Below, in pieces: positions 15,979-24,358 of a stretch of DNA of 49,362 bases. The DNA lies in contig CAMJBT010000020.1 in assembly GCA_946403965.1 (NCBI GenBank), positions 1 to 49,362 of the forward strand. The letters are read 5' to 3'. Numbering within the stretch: position 1 is the first letter of the stretch; every line of letters begins with the position of its first letter. Origin of the DNA: an uncultured Pseudobutyrivibrio sp. (GTDB lineage Bacteria; Bacillota; Clostridia; Lachnospirales; Lachnospiraceae). The position numbers were made by a program, and so were the translations under genes. Under the pieces are notes generated by a model. It made no database searches, was not told the origin of the DNA, and saw only the letters and a program-made list of their open reading frames with translations.

Positions 15979-17492
15979 TGGCGGGTGCTTATTTTTCCCT
16001 GATGGTATGGACTAGCGACACAAACATGGACCAGTTCAAGGACATGCTTGAATCTATTGATGAGCAGGATTATCGTGATTTCGAATTGTATATTCTGGAC
16101 GATAATCCAACAAATGCCATTGAAATTGTTATCAAGGAATTTTTCCCTGATATTGTGGACAAGGTTCATTATCGAAGATTAAAGAAAAAGGCAGGGGGAG
16201 CCTATGCCTACAATGTTGGTGCGCATTTTGCAGAGGGCGACCATCTTTTGTACATAGGACAGCACGACCGTTTAAGCGGAAAAATCCTTAGCAGCCTCAA
16301 TGAGAAAATTGATGAACTGCGAGAGCACAATGCTTTGGATGGTGGCATTGTCAATGCCATGAAGGATAATCTGCAGGACAATAGCTATATTATCTACACA
16401 GATCACGACGAGTTAATCAATCTAGACAGAAGAAATCCTCATTTCAAACCAGATTTTAATAAAGAATTATTCTTGCAAACAAATTATATTGGAGAGTTTA
16501 TATGTATATCTAAAGAGCTATACAAGAAGCTTGGGCCTTTCAATGAAAAAGCTAAGTGCGCCTATGTATATGAATATATTTTAAGGGCTTGCTTCAAGAA
16601 TCAACGGATTGCACATGTGGCATCTCTTCTTTATCATAAGCGAACCACAGAAAAGCCTATGGGCAATGAGGAACGTGCTGAAGCAAATTATTCATGTAAG
16701 GAACATCTGGCTCTTGCATTAACATATCTTCGCCAAAGCGGTGTCCTTTGTGATGGCAGGGTGGATGCATCATTGAAAAAGTGGCACATCGATTATGATG
16801 ATAGCAGCTTTAGAAGATTTGGTGGCGACTATAAATTTATTAAGGAAGAAAACGTTACACTCTTTACTAGGAACAATGCAAAGAAAATGTACGGTTATTT
16901 GTGCCAACCCGATGTTGCTGTAGTTGGTATCAGATTTTTGGGTAAAGGATTTACCTATGATAATGCGGGATATATTTTATCGGAGGATGGTTTTGCATAT
17001 CCAGCATTCCACGGACAGAAAATATATAGAGATACTTATGAGGGCTGGGGAAGCATGCCTAGGGATACTTCAGTTGTTGACGGTGGATGTTTTATGATAG
17101 ACGCCAAGGTATTTAGGATGCTTAGAGGTTTTGACACAAGTCTTTCTGGACAGGATGCTCTTACAGATTTTTGTATAAGAGCAAGGGCAAAAGGGTTTAG
17201 AACAATCGTTATTCCAAATTGTATAGGACGTTACAAGCATCCTGGAAGCAGAGATTATAATTTGCAGGTGTTAGAGGATGCTCCTTCACCTAGTCATGAA
17301 CGCCTTATGGAAAAGCACGGGGAAAAATTTTCTAAAGGTGATATTTATTATAATAGAAATTTACCTATGGGAATGGAAAACTATATAATGCCAGGCATGG
17401 AGACGGAAATTGTAGTTGAGCCGACTCAGGAGGAAACTGAGAACTTTGCTACAAATAATGAGGAGGATTCTATTCCTGTCACACAAATCTAA
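15978..17492 (+). CDS. Two-part GT2-like glycosyltransferase
   Basis: A protein of 504 residues related in layout to the two-domain GT2 of 11644. The N-terminus (YFSLMVWTSDTNMDQF, LYILDDNPTNA) is an atypical GT-A start; IYTDHDELI supplies the DxD-like motif. The C-terminal half has VVDGGCFMIDAKVFRMLRGFD and a block resembling the acceptor domain of rhamnosyltransferases, but it lacks a clear second DxD. It is coupled to the upstream gene by a TAATG overlap, so translation is likely linked. Last gene of the operon; it ends in a Glu/Thr-rich tail. Specificity unknown. Confidence 0.8.
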   Translation: MAGAYFSLMVWTSDTNMDQFKDMLESIDEQDYRDFELYILDDNPTNAIEIVIKEFFPDIVDKVHYRRLKKKAGGAYAYNVGAHFAEGDHLLYIGQHDRLSGKILSSLNEKIDELREHNALDGGIVNAMKDNLQDNSYIIYTDHDELINLDRRNPHFKPDFNKELFLQTNYIGEFICISKELYKKLGPFNEKAKCAYVYEYILRACFKNQRIAHVASLLYHKRTTEKPMGNEERAEANYSCKEHLALALTYLRQSGVLCDGRVDASLKKWHIDYDDSSFRRFGGDYKFIKEENVTLFTRNNAKKMYGYLCQPDVAVVGIRFLGKGFTYDNAGYILSEDGFAYPAFHGQKIYRDTYEGWGSMPRDTSVVDGGCFMIDAKVFRMLRGFDTSLSGQDALTDFCIRARAKGFRTIVIPNCIGRYKHPGSRDYNLQVLEDAPSPSHERLMEKHGEKFSKGDIYYNRNLPMGMENYIMPGMETEIVVEPTQEETENFATNNEEDSIPVTQI

Positions 17493-17528
17493 AGATTTAT
17501 AAAATATTACAGAAATATTGTTCCTTCC

Positions 17529-17558
17529 TTGACAATGGGAGACAGCTTAGAGTAGACT
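17529..17558 (+). promoter_or_regulatory. Promoter of the LCP gene
   Basis: Consensus TTGACA, 18 bp, TAGACT. The predicted start lies near 17565, leaving a leader of about 95 nt. Confidence 0.55.
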
Positions 17559-17658
17559 AAACCATAATGCTGTCGCAATAAGTGATGGCAATTTTTTGTT
17601 AAAAGAAGTCTTCAACAAGCGGATATGCTGTTGAAAAGAGGATGGGAGACATATTTCA

Positions 17659-19203
17659 ATGAGTAATTATGATGATTACGAATATGGCAGAGAGCGCAGA
17701 AGTCCAAGAAGAACTCCTGCAAATGGCCGCAGACCAGTTCGAAATGATGTATATGGTCGAGGAAGTGAAAGAAGTCGTCGCGGTTCTGAATTAGATGTTG
17801 AGTTTTATGAAGAAGATGACAGATACAATTTTGATTATGATTTAGAGGACGAATTAGATATGTACGATCACAGACCTTCAGCTGGCAGACGTCCAGCAGG
17901 AAGCAGACCATCAGGTAGTGCTCCAAGAAGACGTCCAGAGGGTTCAAGAAATCCTAACCGTACAAGAAGTGCCAGCAGTAGAGGTCCAGCACCTAGAAAT
18001 TCCCGTGATGCTGGCAGACGTCCTAGCCAGCAGCGTCCTACAGCTGCTCGTAAGGGCAGACCAACAAAGGCATCAAAAAAGAAAAAGACAAGAAGAACAA
18101 TTATTGTTGTAGAAGTTGTACTTATTTTTGTATTGCTTATTGGTTTCTTCCTTTGGAGCAAGTTTGGCAAGGTCAACTGGGACAACATCAAAATGGAAGA
18201 AATCCAGTCAAACAATTTGGATGAGGCAACAGAAGAAATCCTTAGCAACTACAAGACTATTGCACTTTTCGGTGTTGACAACCGTTCAAATGGAAATCTT
18301 GACAGTGGTAACTCTGATGCAATTATCATCGTTTCAATCAACAACGAAACAAACGATGTAAAGATGCTTTCAGTTCAACGTGATACTTACCTTCAGGTTG
18401 AAAAGGATTTATATAGAAAATGTAACTACGCATACAACCATGGTGGTGTAGAGCAGGCACTTGAAATGCTCAACACAAACCTTGATATCAAGATTGATGG
18501 CTATGTATCTGTAGATTTCTATGCACTTGCAAAAATCGTAGATGATCTCGATGGTCTTGATCTTGAAATCACTCAGAAGATGATTGATACAAACAACCCA
18601 GAGACAGGTCAGAATGCTTTGGCAGGATATATCGCCGAGGTAGAAAACGTCCTCAACTACTATCCAAAGGAAAAAGATGGATGGAAGATGAGCGATTGCT
18701 ATTTTGACAAGCCAGGCACATATCACCTTAACGGTGCTCAGGTAGTTGGTTTCTGTCGAAACAGATATGCTGTTAACAACGACTACGGTCGTGCAGAGAA
18801 TCAGCGAATGGTTATCAAGCTTATCGTTGAAAAAGCAAAGAAAGCAAATGTTGCACAGTTGAACAATATTGCTGATGATGTATTCCCTAAGATATCTACT
18901 AGCCTTTCACTTTCACAGTGCTTAGCAATGGCTGCAGATGTTGGCAAATACAACATGGCAGATTCATCTGGTTTCCCATTTGCACTTAAGACTACAACAG
19001 TTAGCAAGAAGACGGGTAGTGTAGTTGTTCCATGTACACTTACATCAAATGTATCTGCACTTCACAAGTTCTTGTATGATCAGGATGATTATGATCCTAC
19101 AGATGATGTTGTTGATGTTATCAGTGATCATATCAAATCAGAAACTGGCTTGAGTGAATCAAGTGCTGAAATCAATCAGTCAGTAGATGGCTCAGGTAAT
19201 TAA
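17659..19203 (+). CDS. LytR-CpsA-Psr (LCP) family cell-wall glycopolymer ligase
   Basis: Membrane-anchored enzyme that transfers lipid-linked polysaccharide or teichoic-acid-like polymers to peptidoglycan. The 514-residue protein has a long cytosolic tail rich in Arg, Pro, Ser and Gly (residues 1-140, with repeats of RRP and GSRP type), one membrane segment (about 146-167) and an outer LCP domain from residue 198 (IALFGVDNRS, DAIIIVSIN, LSVQRDTYL, KCNYAYNHGG, GYVSVDFYALAKIVDDLDG, GFCRNRYAVNNDYGRAENQR). The Arg and Asp residues that hold the pyrophosphate are present. The basic tail is longer than usual and may be a regulatory or phosphorylation region. Its place after the polysaccharide operon fits a role in attaching that glycan. 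Confidence 0.92.
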   Translation: MSNYDDYEYGRERRSPRRTPANGRRPVRNDVYGRGSERSRRGSELDVEFYEEDDRYNFDYDLEDELDMYDHRPSAGRRPAGSRPSGSAPRRRPEGSRNPNRTRSASSRGPAPRNSRDAGRRPSQQRPTAARKGRPTKASKKKKTRRTIIVVEVVLIFVLLIGFFLWSKFGKVNWDNIKMEEIQSNNLDEATEEILSNYKTIALFGVDNRSNGNLDSGNSDAIIIVSINNETNDVKMLSVQRDTYLQVEKDLYRKCNYAYNHGGVEQALEMLNTNLDIKIDGYVSVDFYALAKIVDDLDGLDLEITQKMIDTNNPETGQNALAGYIAEVENVLNYYPKEKDGWKMSDCYFDKPGTYHLNGAQVVGFCRNRYAVNNDYGRAENQRMVIKLIVEKAKKANVAQLNNIADDVFPKISTSLSLSQCLAMAADVGKYNMADSSGFPFALKTTTVSKKTGSVVVPCTLTSNVSALHKFLYDQDDYDPTDDVVDVISDHIKSETGLSESSAEINQSVDGSGN

Positions 19204-19211
19204 CAGTTCCA

Positions 19212-19237
19212 TGTGGGCTTTTCATAGGTAGCCCACA
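19212..19237 (+). terminator. Hairpin after LCP gene (related to repeat e1/e2)
   Basis: TGTGGGCT/AGCCCACA stem with a TTTCATAGGT loop. No T run follows, so it may instead protect the 3' end. Its sequence echoes the inner stem at 6686-6721. Confidence 0.45.
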
Positions 19238-19261
19238 GAAAGTTAAAGATAAGTAACAATC

Positions 19262-19302
19262 AACGAGGATTGGCTAAAAAGTCGGTCCTCGTTTTACTTT
19301 TT
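19262..19302 (+). terminator. Intrinsic terminator upstream of glmS
   Basis: AACGAGGA/TCCTCGTT stem with a 16-nt loop, followed by TTACTTTTT. It ends the LCP transcript 60 bp before glmS. Confidence 0.7.
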
Positions 19303-19365
19303 AATGGTTTCGTAGTAAAATCATATGGCTTGCATAAATTATTATTTTTGAAAGGATTAAATTTT

Positions 19366-21198
19366 ATGTGTGGAATAGTAGGATATGTAGGAAAGTCACA
19401 GGCAGCACCTATTTTGCTTGATGGACTTAGTAAGTTGGAATATAGAGGATATGACTCAGCTGGTATGGCTGTTTACGATGGAAATAAAATTGAGTTCGAG
19501 AAGGCTAAGGGCCGTCTTCGTCTTCTTTCAGAGAAAACTCATGATGGCGAGAGCATGAAAGGTACTATTGGTATCGGTCATACACGTTGGGCTACACACG
19601 GTGAGCCTAGTGAGACAAATGCTCATCCACACCTCAATGAGGAAGAGACAATTGCAGTAGTTCACAACGGTATTATTGAAAACTATGCAAAGCTTAAGGA
19701 TAAGCTTATTGGACGTGGATACAAATTCAAGTCAGAGACAGATACAGAGGTTGTTGCACATCTTCTTGATTATTATTACAAGCAGGGCAATGATCCTCTT
19801 ACATGTGTAACAAAGGTTATGCACCGTGTAGAGGGAGCATATGCTCTTGGTATCATCTTCGCAGATTATCCAGACGAGATTTATTCAGTTCGTAAGGATA
19901 GCCCACTTATTGTAGGTATTGGCAAGGATGGAAATCTTATTGCTTCAGATGTTCCTGCAGTTTTAAAGTACACTCGCGAAGTATACTTCATTGAAAATGA
20001 GGAAATTGCAAAGCTTACAGAGTCAGCAATTCAATTCTTTGATGTAGATGGTCAGCCAATCGAAAAGCAGTCAAAGGTTATTGACTGGGATGTAGATGCT
20101 GCAGAAAAAGGTGGCTATGATCACTTCATGATTAAGGAAATCCACGAGGAGCCAAAGACTGTTCGTGATACACTTAATCCTCGTATCAAGAACAATAAAG
20201 TAGACATTGAGGAGCTCGGTATGACAGACGAGGAGATTAAGGCAATCTCTCGTATTCGTATCGTTGCTTGTGGTAGTGCATACCACACAGGTGTTACAGC
20301 TAAATATGTATTTGAAGAGATGGCACGTATTCCAGTTGAGGTGGATATTGCCTCTGAGTTCAGATATCGCAATCCTATCCTTCAGGAGAATGAGCTTGTA
20401 ATCGCTATCAGCCAGTCTGGTGAGACAGCTGATACAAAGGAAGCTGTTCGTATGGCTCGCGCTATGGGCAATATGACACTTGCTATTGTAAACGTAGTAG
20501 GTTCATCAATTGCACGTGAGTCTGAAAAGGTTATGTATACATGGGCTGGTCCAGAGATTTCAGTTGCTACTACAAAGGCATACTCAGCTCAGCTTATTGC
20601 TTTATACCTTCTTGCTATGAAGTTTGCAGAGGTTAGAGGCCTTCTTTCAGATGAGGAGACAAAGGAGCTTATTTCCGATCTTAAAAAGCTTCCAGAGCAG
20701 ATTGAGATGCTTCTTGGAAATAAGGAACGCATACAGAAATTTGCAAACAGATTCGTTGCAGCTAAGGATGTATTCTTCATTGGTCGTGGTATTGATTATG
20801 CTATCGCTATGGAGGGTTCACTTAAGCTTAAGGAGATTTCATACATTCACTCAGAAGCTTATGCAGCTGGTGAGCTTAAGCATGGTACAATCTCTCTCAT
20901 TGAAGAAGGCACACTTGTAGGTGCTGTTGCTACACAGGAAAACATCTACGCAAAGACTGTTTCAAATGTTGTTGAGTGCAAGACTCGTGGTGCATTTATT
21001 CTTGCTGTTACAACAGTTGGTCATGAGGATATTGAGGAAATTGCAGATTATGTAATGTATATCCCTCAGACAAACAAATACTTCACAAATTCACTTGCAA
21101 TTATTCCATTGCAGCTGTTTGGTTATTATGTATCAGTGGGCAAGGGTTATGATGTTGATCATCCAAGAAATTTGGCAAAGTCAGTTACTGTTGAGTAA
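19366..21198 (+). CDS. glmS: Glucosamine-6-phosphate synthase (isomerizing)
   Basis: Makes glucosamine-6-phosphate from fructose-6-phosphate and glutamine, the entry to UDP-GlcNAc and peptidoglycan synthesis. The start at 19366 is chosen because the product begins MCGIVGYVG, whose Cys becomes the N-terminal nucleophile; an AAAGGA site precedes it. An open frame reaches back to 19270, but that part is terminator DNA. The 610-residue protein has the glutaminase domain (EYRGYDSAGMA, GHTRWATHG, HNGIIENY), two SIS domains (CGSAYHTG, ISQSGETADT, GRGIDYAIAMEGSLKLKEISY, EAYAAGELKHG) and the terminal NLAKSVTVE. A possible promoter is TTTACT, 17 bp, TAAAAT (19293-19321). The 60-nt leader is too short for a glmS ribozyme. 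Confidence 0.97.
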   Translation: MCGIVGYVGKSQAAPILLDGLSKLEYRGYDSAGMAVYDGNKIEFEKAKGRLRLLSEKTHDGESMKGTIGIGHTRWATHGEPSETNAHPHLNEEETIAVVHNGIIENYAKLKDKLIGRGYKFKSETDTEVVAHLLDYYYKQGNDPLTCVTKVMHRVEGAYALGIIFADYPDEIYSVRKDSPLIVGIGKDGNLIASDVPAVLKYTREVYFIENEEIAKLTESAIQFFDVDGQPIEKQSKVIDWDVDAAEKGGYDHFMIKEIHEEPKTVRDTLNPRIKNNKVDIEELGMTDEEIKAISRIRIVACGSAYHTGVTAKYVFEEMARIPVEVDIASEFRYRNPILQENELVIAISQSGETADTKEAVRMARAMGNMTLAIVNVVGSSIARESEKVMYTWAGPEISVATTKAYSAQLIALYLLAMKFAEVRGLLSDEETKELISDLKKLPEQIEMLLGNKERIQKFANRFVAAKDVFFIGRGIDYAIAMEGSLKLKEISYIHSEAYAAGELKHGTISLIEEGTLVGAVATQENIYAKTVSNVVECKTRGAFILAVTTVGHEDIEEIADYVMYIPQTNKYFTNSLAIIPLQLFGYYVSVGKGYDVDHPRNLAKSVTVE

Positions 21199-21264
21199 AT
21201 CATCACCTAATCATCACATAAGAGATTTAATATACATCCATAAAGATTTAACGGAGGCGAGATT

Positions 21265-22647
21265 ATGAGTGATTTTTACAACAATAATAATGGTAACAAT
21301 ACTGATTTTAATGGTCAGCAAAATGCCGGAACATATTCATACAAAAAAGAAGACATTAATCAGGGTGAGTCGTATTATCAGTGGTCACCATATGATGATG
21401 GCAACAGAGTGAGACAAAAGAAGCAGACTTCATTTGGAAAGAAGATTGGTCGTGCAGCAGTCATCGGACTTGTATTTGGATTGATTGCTGGATTGTCCTT
21501 TGAGTCTGTTGTAGTTGTTTCAAATCATTTGATAGCAGCTAAATCTACATCTGCTATCGAATCTACAGCGGATGCTGGTTCAGATTCAAAATCTGGTAAG
21601 CTTACTAAAACAGAAAATGCTCAGGTGAGCACAACAGCTACAAAAATTACAACTGATGTTTCTGAAATAGCTGATAGCGTTCTTCCAGCTGTAGTTCAGG
21701 TTTCAAATATTGGTATAAAGGAATACAGAACATTCTTTGGAACAACAGAGCAGGAGACACAGTCTGCTGGTTCTGGTATTATCGTTTCTCAGGATGACGA
21801 CTATATCTACATCGCTACAAACAATCACGTTGTTAGCGGAGCAGAGACTCTTACAATTACTTTCAATGATGGAGAGGCTGTAGAGGCTACAATAAAAGGT
21901 ACTGATTCATCATGTGACCTTGCTGTAGTTAGCGTTGCTGTTAAGGATATCAAAGAAGAAACAATGTCAGCAATCAAGGTTGCTACACTTGGCGATTCTG
22001 ATGCTACAGTTGTTGGTGAGCCAGCAATCGTAATTGGTAATGCAATGGGATATGGTATCTCTGTTACAAACGGAATTATTTCTGCAAAGGACAGAGAGGT
22101 ATCAATTCCAGATGAAGATGGAAATGTAGTTACAAACTCCCTTCTTCAGACAAATGCAGCAGTTAACCCTGGTAACTCAGGTGGTGCTCTTTTAAATGCA
22201 AAGGGCGAAGTCATCGGTGTTGTATCTGCAAAGCTTGTTGATACTACTGCAGAGGGTATGGGATATGCTATTCCAATTTCATATGCATGGTCTATTATCC
22301 AGCAGATGATTGACAACGATGTTGTTTCTGAGCTTGATGCTTCATACATCGGTATTGCAGGTAAGGATATTACATCAGAGATGTCTGAACAGTACAACGT
22401 ACCCGTTGGTGTATACGTAGCACAGGTAGTTGAGGGTTCTGGTGCAGACCAGGCTGGCATCAAAGTTGAAGACGTTATCACAAGCTTCAATGGACGTAAG
22501 GTTACAAACGTCAATACACTAAACAATATTATGAAGTACATTCCTGCCGGAACAACAGTTGATATTACTGTTGCCAGAGCAGATAATGACTACAAAGAAG
22601 AGACACTTCAGGTAACATTAACAAGAAAAGCTGACAAGGTTCAGTAG
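21265..22647 (+). CDS. HtrA/DegP-type serine protease with PDZ domain
   Basis: Membrane-anchored trypsin-like protease for quality control of exported proteins. The 460-residue protein starts with an Asn/Gly/Gln-rich cytosolic tail and one membrane segment (about 64-92). A Ser/Thr linker leads to the protease domain with the catalytic triad H188 (ATNNHVVSGAE), D218 (DSSCDLAVVSV) and S305 (NPGNSGGALLN). One PDZ domain closes the protein (about 360-455; YNVPVGVYVAQVVEGSGADQAGI). All triad residues are intact and the length is typical of clostridial HtrA. GGAGGCGAG precedes the ATG. It lies 66 bp after glmS, without a terminator between, so readthrough is possible; a strong terminator follows. 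Confidence 0.93.
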   Translation: MSDFYNNNNGNNTDFNGQQNAGTYSYKKEDINQGESYYQWSPYDDGNRVRQKKQTSFGKKIGRAAVIGLVFGLIAGLSFESVVVVSNHLIAAKSTSAIESTADAGSDSKSGKLTKTENAQVSTTATKITTDVSEIADSVLPAVVQVSNIGIKEYRTFFGTTEQETQSAGSGIIVSQDDDYIYIATNNHVVSGAETLTITFNDGEAVEATIKGTDSSCDLAVVSVAVKDIKEETMSAIKVATLGDSDATVVGEPAIVIGNAMGYGISVTNGIISAKDREVSIPDEDGNVVTNSLLQTNAAVNPGNSGGALLNAKGEVIGVVSAKLVDTTAEGMGYAIPISYAWSIIQQMIDNDVVSELDASYIGIAGKDITSEMSEQYNVPVGVYVAQVVEGSGADQAGIKVEDVITSFNGRKVTNVNTLNNIMKYIPAGTTVDITVARADNDYKEETLQVTLTRKADKVQ

Positions 22648-22680
22648 TATATAGGGGATGAAAAATCCTCTAAAATATAA

Positions 22681-22726
22681 GGATTCAGCCACTACCCAAA
22701 CGGGCAGTAGCTGAATCCTCTTTGTT
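22681..22726 (+). terminator. Strong intrinsic terminator after htrA-type gene
   Basis: A 17-bp stem from 22681-22697 (GGATTCAGCC..ACCC) to 22702-22718 with an AAAC loop, followed by TCTTTGTTT. Confidence 0.9.
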
Positions 22727-22744
22727 TATAGAGGAGTGAAAGCC

Positions 22745-22800
22745 AATGACTTCTAGCTGGCCACCCAATGAAATTGTCAGCAAGAATCCTGCTATGCAGG
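22745..22800 (+). repeat. Dispersed repeat copy c
   Basis: AATGACTTCTAGCTG, a spacer, CAATGAAATTG and TCAGCAAGAATCC, then hairpin CCTG/CAGG. The arms TTCTAGCTG and CAGCAAGAA are complementary except for one base. The 23 bp at 22766-22788 are identical to the minus strand of 3087-3109; AGCAAGAATCCTG..GCAGG recurs at 3773-3794. Confidence 0.75.
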
Positions 22801-22815
22801 GCAAGATAAAATTTT

Positions 22816-22843
22816 TTTACATTTGATGAAGTTGTGGTAGAAT
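22816..22843 (+). promoter_or_regulatory. Promoter that would give a leaderless mRNA
   Basis: TTTACA, 16 bp, TAGAAT. The ATG of the VanZ-like gene begins 8 nt after the -10 box, at the expected transcription start, and no Shine-Dalgarno site is present. Confidence 0.55.
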
Positions 22844-22850
22844 AGCAGCT

Positions 22851-23291
22851 ATGAAAAAGAAAAAGTTAATTTTAGGTATTTTGATTTTGGCCTGGATTGC
22901 AGTGATTTGGGGCCATAGTATGCAGACAGCAACAGTGTCTGACGGAGAAAGTGGAAGATTTCTTGTTGTATTGGCAAAGATATTTCCATTCTTAAACAAT
23001 AATGACGATGGAATGTACATCGTGAGAAAGGCAGCACATTTTACCGAGTATGCAATTCTCGGAGTGCTTCTTGGTGGAGAGTTCGACTTGTATGTGAAAG
23101 GAAAGGTAAGAAAATACGTTGAACCGGCCATGGCAGCACTGATGGTTTCCTTTGTTGATGAGACAATACAGCTTTTTGTGGAAGGAAGATCTGGTCAGGT
23201 TTCTGATATGTGGATTGATTTTGCAGGAGCATCATTGGGAGTCTTAATGTGTCTGTTTTTTGTCTACAAAAGACAGAAAAAAAGACAATAA
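22851..23291 (+). CDS. VanZ-like family membrane protein
   Basis: A protein of 146 residues with four hydrophobic segments and the VanZ-like pattern WGHSMQ near the N-terminus, RKAAHFTEYAILGVLLG in the middle, and DETIQLFVEGRSGQVSDMWIDFAGASLGV near the end. VanZ relatives are linked to low-level teicoplanin resistance and possibly lipid or cell-wall chemistry, but their reaction is not established. The start has no ribosome site and coincides with the predicted transcript start. The gene lies between a terminator plus dispersed repeat and the carbamate-kinase gene. Confidence 0.85.
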   Translation: MKKKKLILGILILAWIAVIWGHSMQTATVSDGESGRFLVVLAKIFPFLNNNDDGMYIVRKAAHFTEYAILGVLLGGEFDLYVKGKVRKYVEPAMAALMVSFVDETIQLFVEGRSGQVSDMWIDFAGASLGVLMCLFFVYKRQKKRQ

Positions 23292-23388
23292 TTCACACTA
23301 GTATAGGTAGTGTGACTAGGTCTCTTATGATAAAATAGTATGTGTTTACTTTTTAATGGTTTATGGCAATGAAAGCGAGGCATCGTAT

Positions 23389-24321
23389 ATGAGCAAAAAG
23401 AGAATTGTTATTGCGCTTGGTCATGACGCACTTGGCACTACAGTTTTGGAGCAGTGGAATGCAACAAAGCGTACTGCGGTTGCAGTGGCAGAGTTTATCA
23501 AGCAGGACTATCAGGTTGTTATCACACATAGTAATGGTCCACAGGTAGGTATGATTCACACAGCACTTTCAGAGTTCTATCAGAATCATCCAGACTATAC
23601 TCCAACACCTATGTCGGTATGTTCGGCAATGAGTCAGGGTTACATTGGATATGACCTTCAGCAGGCAATTCGTTCTGAGTTAGTAGGAAGAGGTATTTAC
23701 AAGCCAGTTTCTACAATTCTTACTCAGGTTACTGTAGATCCTTATGATGAAGCTTTCTACAAACCAACTAAAATCATTGGAAGAATTATGACGGTTGAAG
23801 AGGCAGAAGCTGAAGAAGCAAAGGGTAATCATACAATCAAGGTCGAAGGTGGCTATCGCAGAATTGTGGCAGCTCCAAAGCCTATGGAAATTGTTGAAAT
23901 TGATGCAATTCGAGCTCTGTGCGAGGCAGACCAGGTTGTTATTGCCTGTGGTGGTGGTGGAATACCAGTGCTTACACAGGATAACAAGCTTAAGGGTGCG
24001 TCGGCAGTAGTTGAGAAAGATACAGCAGCAGGTCTTTTGGCATCAGAGGTTGATGCAGATATGCTTGTCATTCTTACATCTGTTTCAAAGGTTTGCAAAA
24101 ACTTTGGTAAGGATAACGAGGAAACTCTGGATTACATCTCAGTTGCAGATGCAAAGAAGATGCTTGAGGCTGGCGAGTTTGGAGCAACAGATATGGCTCC
24201 AAAGATTCAGGCAGCAATTGACTATATCGGAGATTCAGCAATTCGCAAGGTTTTGATTACAAAGCTTTCTGATGCAGGAAATGCAGTTGGCGGTCAAACT
24301 GGCACTATGATTGGAAAATAG
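23389..24321 (+). CDS. arcC: Carbamate kinase family protein
   Basis: Amino-acid kinase fold enzyme of 310 residues; family members make ATP and carbamate from carbamoyl phosphate, or the reverse. The start at 23389 (MSKKRIVIALG) has GAGG 8 nt upstream, whereas the longer open frame from 23356 does not. Matches include THSNGPQVGMI, SQGYIGYDLQQAI, VDPYDEAFYKPTKIIG, IACGGGGIPV, EKDTAAGLLA and MAPKIQAAIDYI. The first loop reads ALGHDALG where classic carbamate kinases have GGNA, a change at the phosphate-binding turn. No arginine deiminase or ornithine transcarbamylase lies nearby, so the pathway is open: ureide or purine catabolism, or a different phosphate acceptor. Confidence 0.85.
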   Translation: MSKKRIVIALGHDALGTTVLEQWNATKRTAVAVAEFIKQDYQVVITHSNGPQVGMIHTALSEFYQNHPDYTPTPMSVCSAMSQGYIGYDLQQAIRSELVGRGIYKPVSTILTQVTVDPYDEAFYKPTKIIGRIMTVEEAEAEEAKGNHTIKVEGGYRRIVAAPKPMEIVEIDAIRALCEADQVVIACGGGGIPVLTQDNKLKGASAVVEKDTAAGLLASEVDADMLVILTSVSKVCKNFGKDNEETLDYISVADAKKMLEAGEFGATDMAPKIQAAIDYIGDSAIRKVLITKLSDAGNAVGGQTGTMIGK

Positions 24322-24358
24322 CATGGTGACGGTTAAGTTATTTTAAGGAGGAAATGTT

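Noticed and set aside
19270..19365. Longer N-terminus of GlmS, or a glmS ribozyme in its leader
   Set aside because: The mature enzyme must start at the Cys of MCGIV. The upstream codons come from a terminator. The remaining 60 nt are too short and lack the ribozyme core.
19293..23362. An 18-bp identity (TTTACTTTTTAATGGTTT) between 19293-19310 and 23345-23362
   Set aside because: AT-rich, no shared flanks, and only the first can serve as a promoter part; probably chance.
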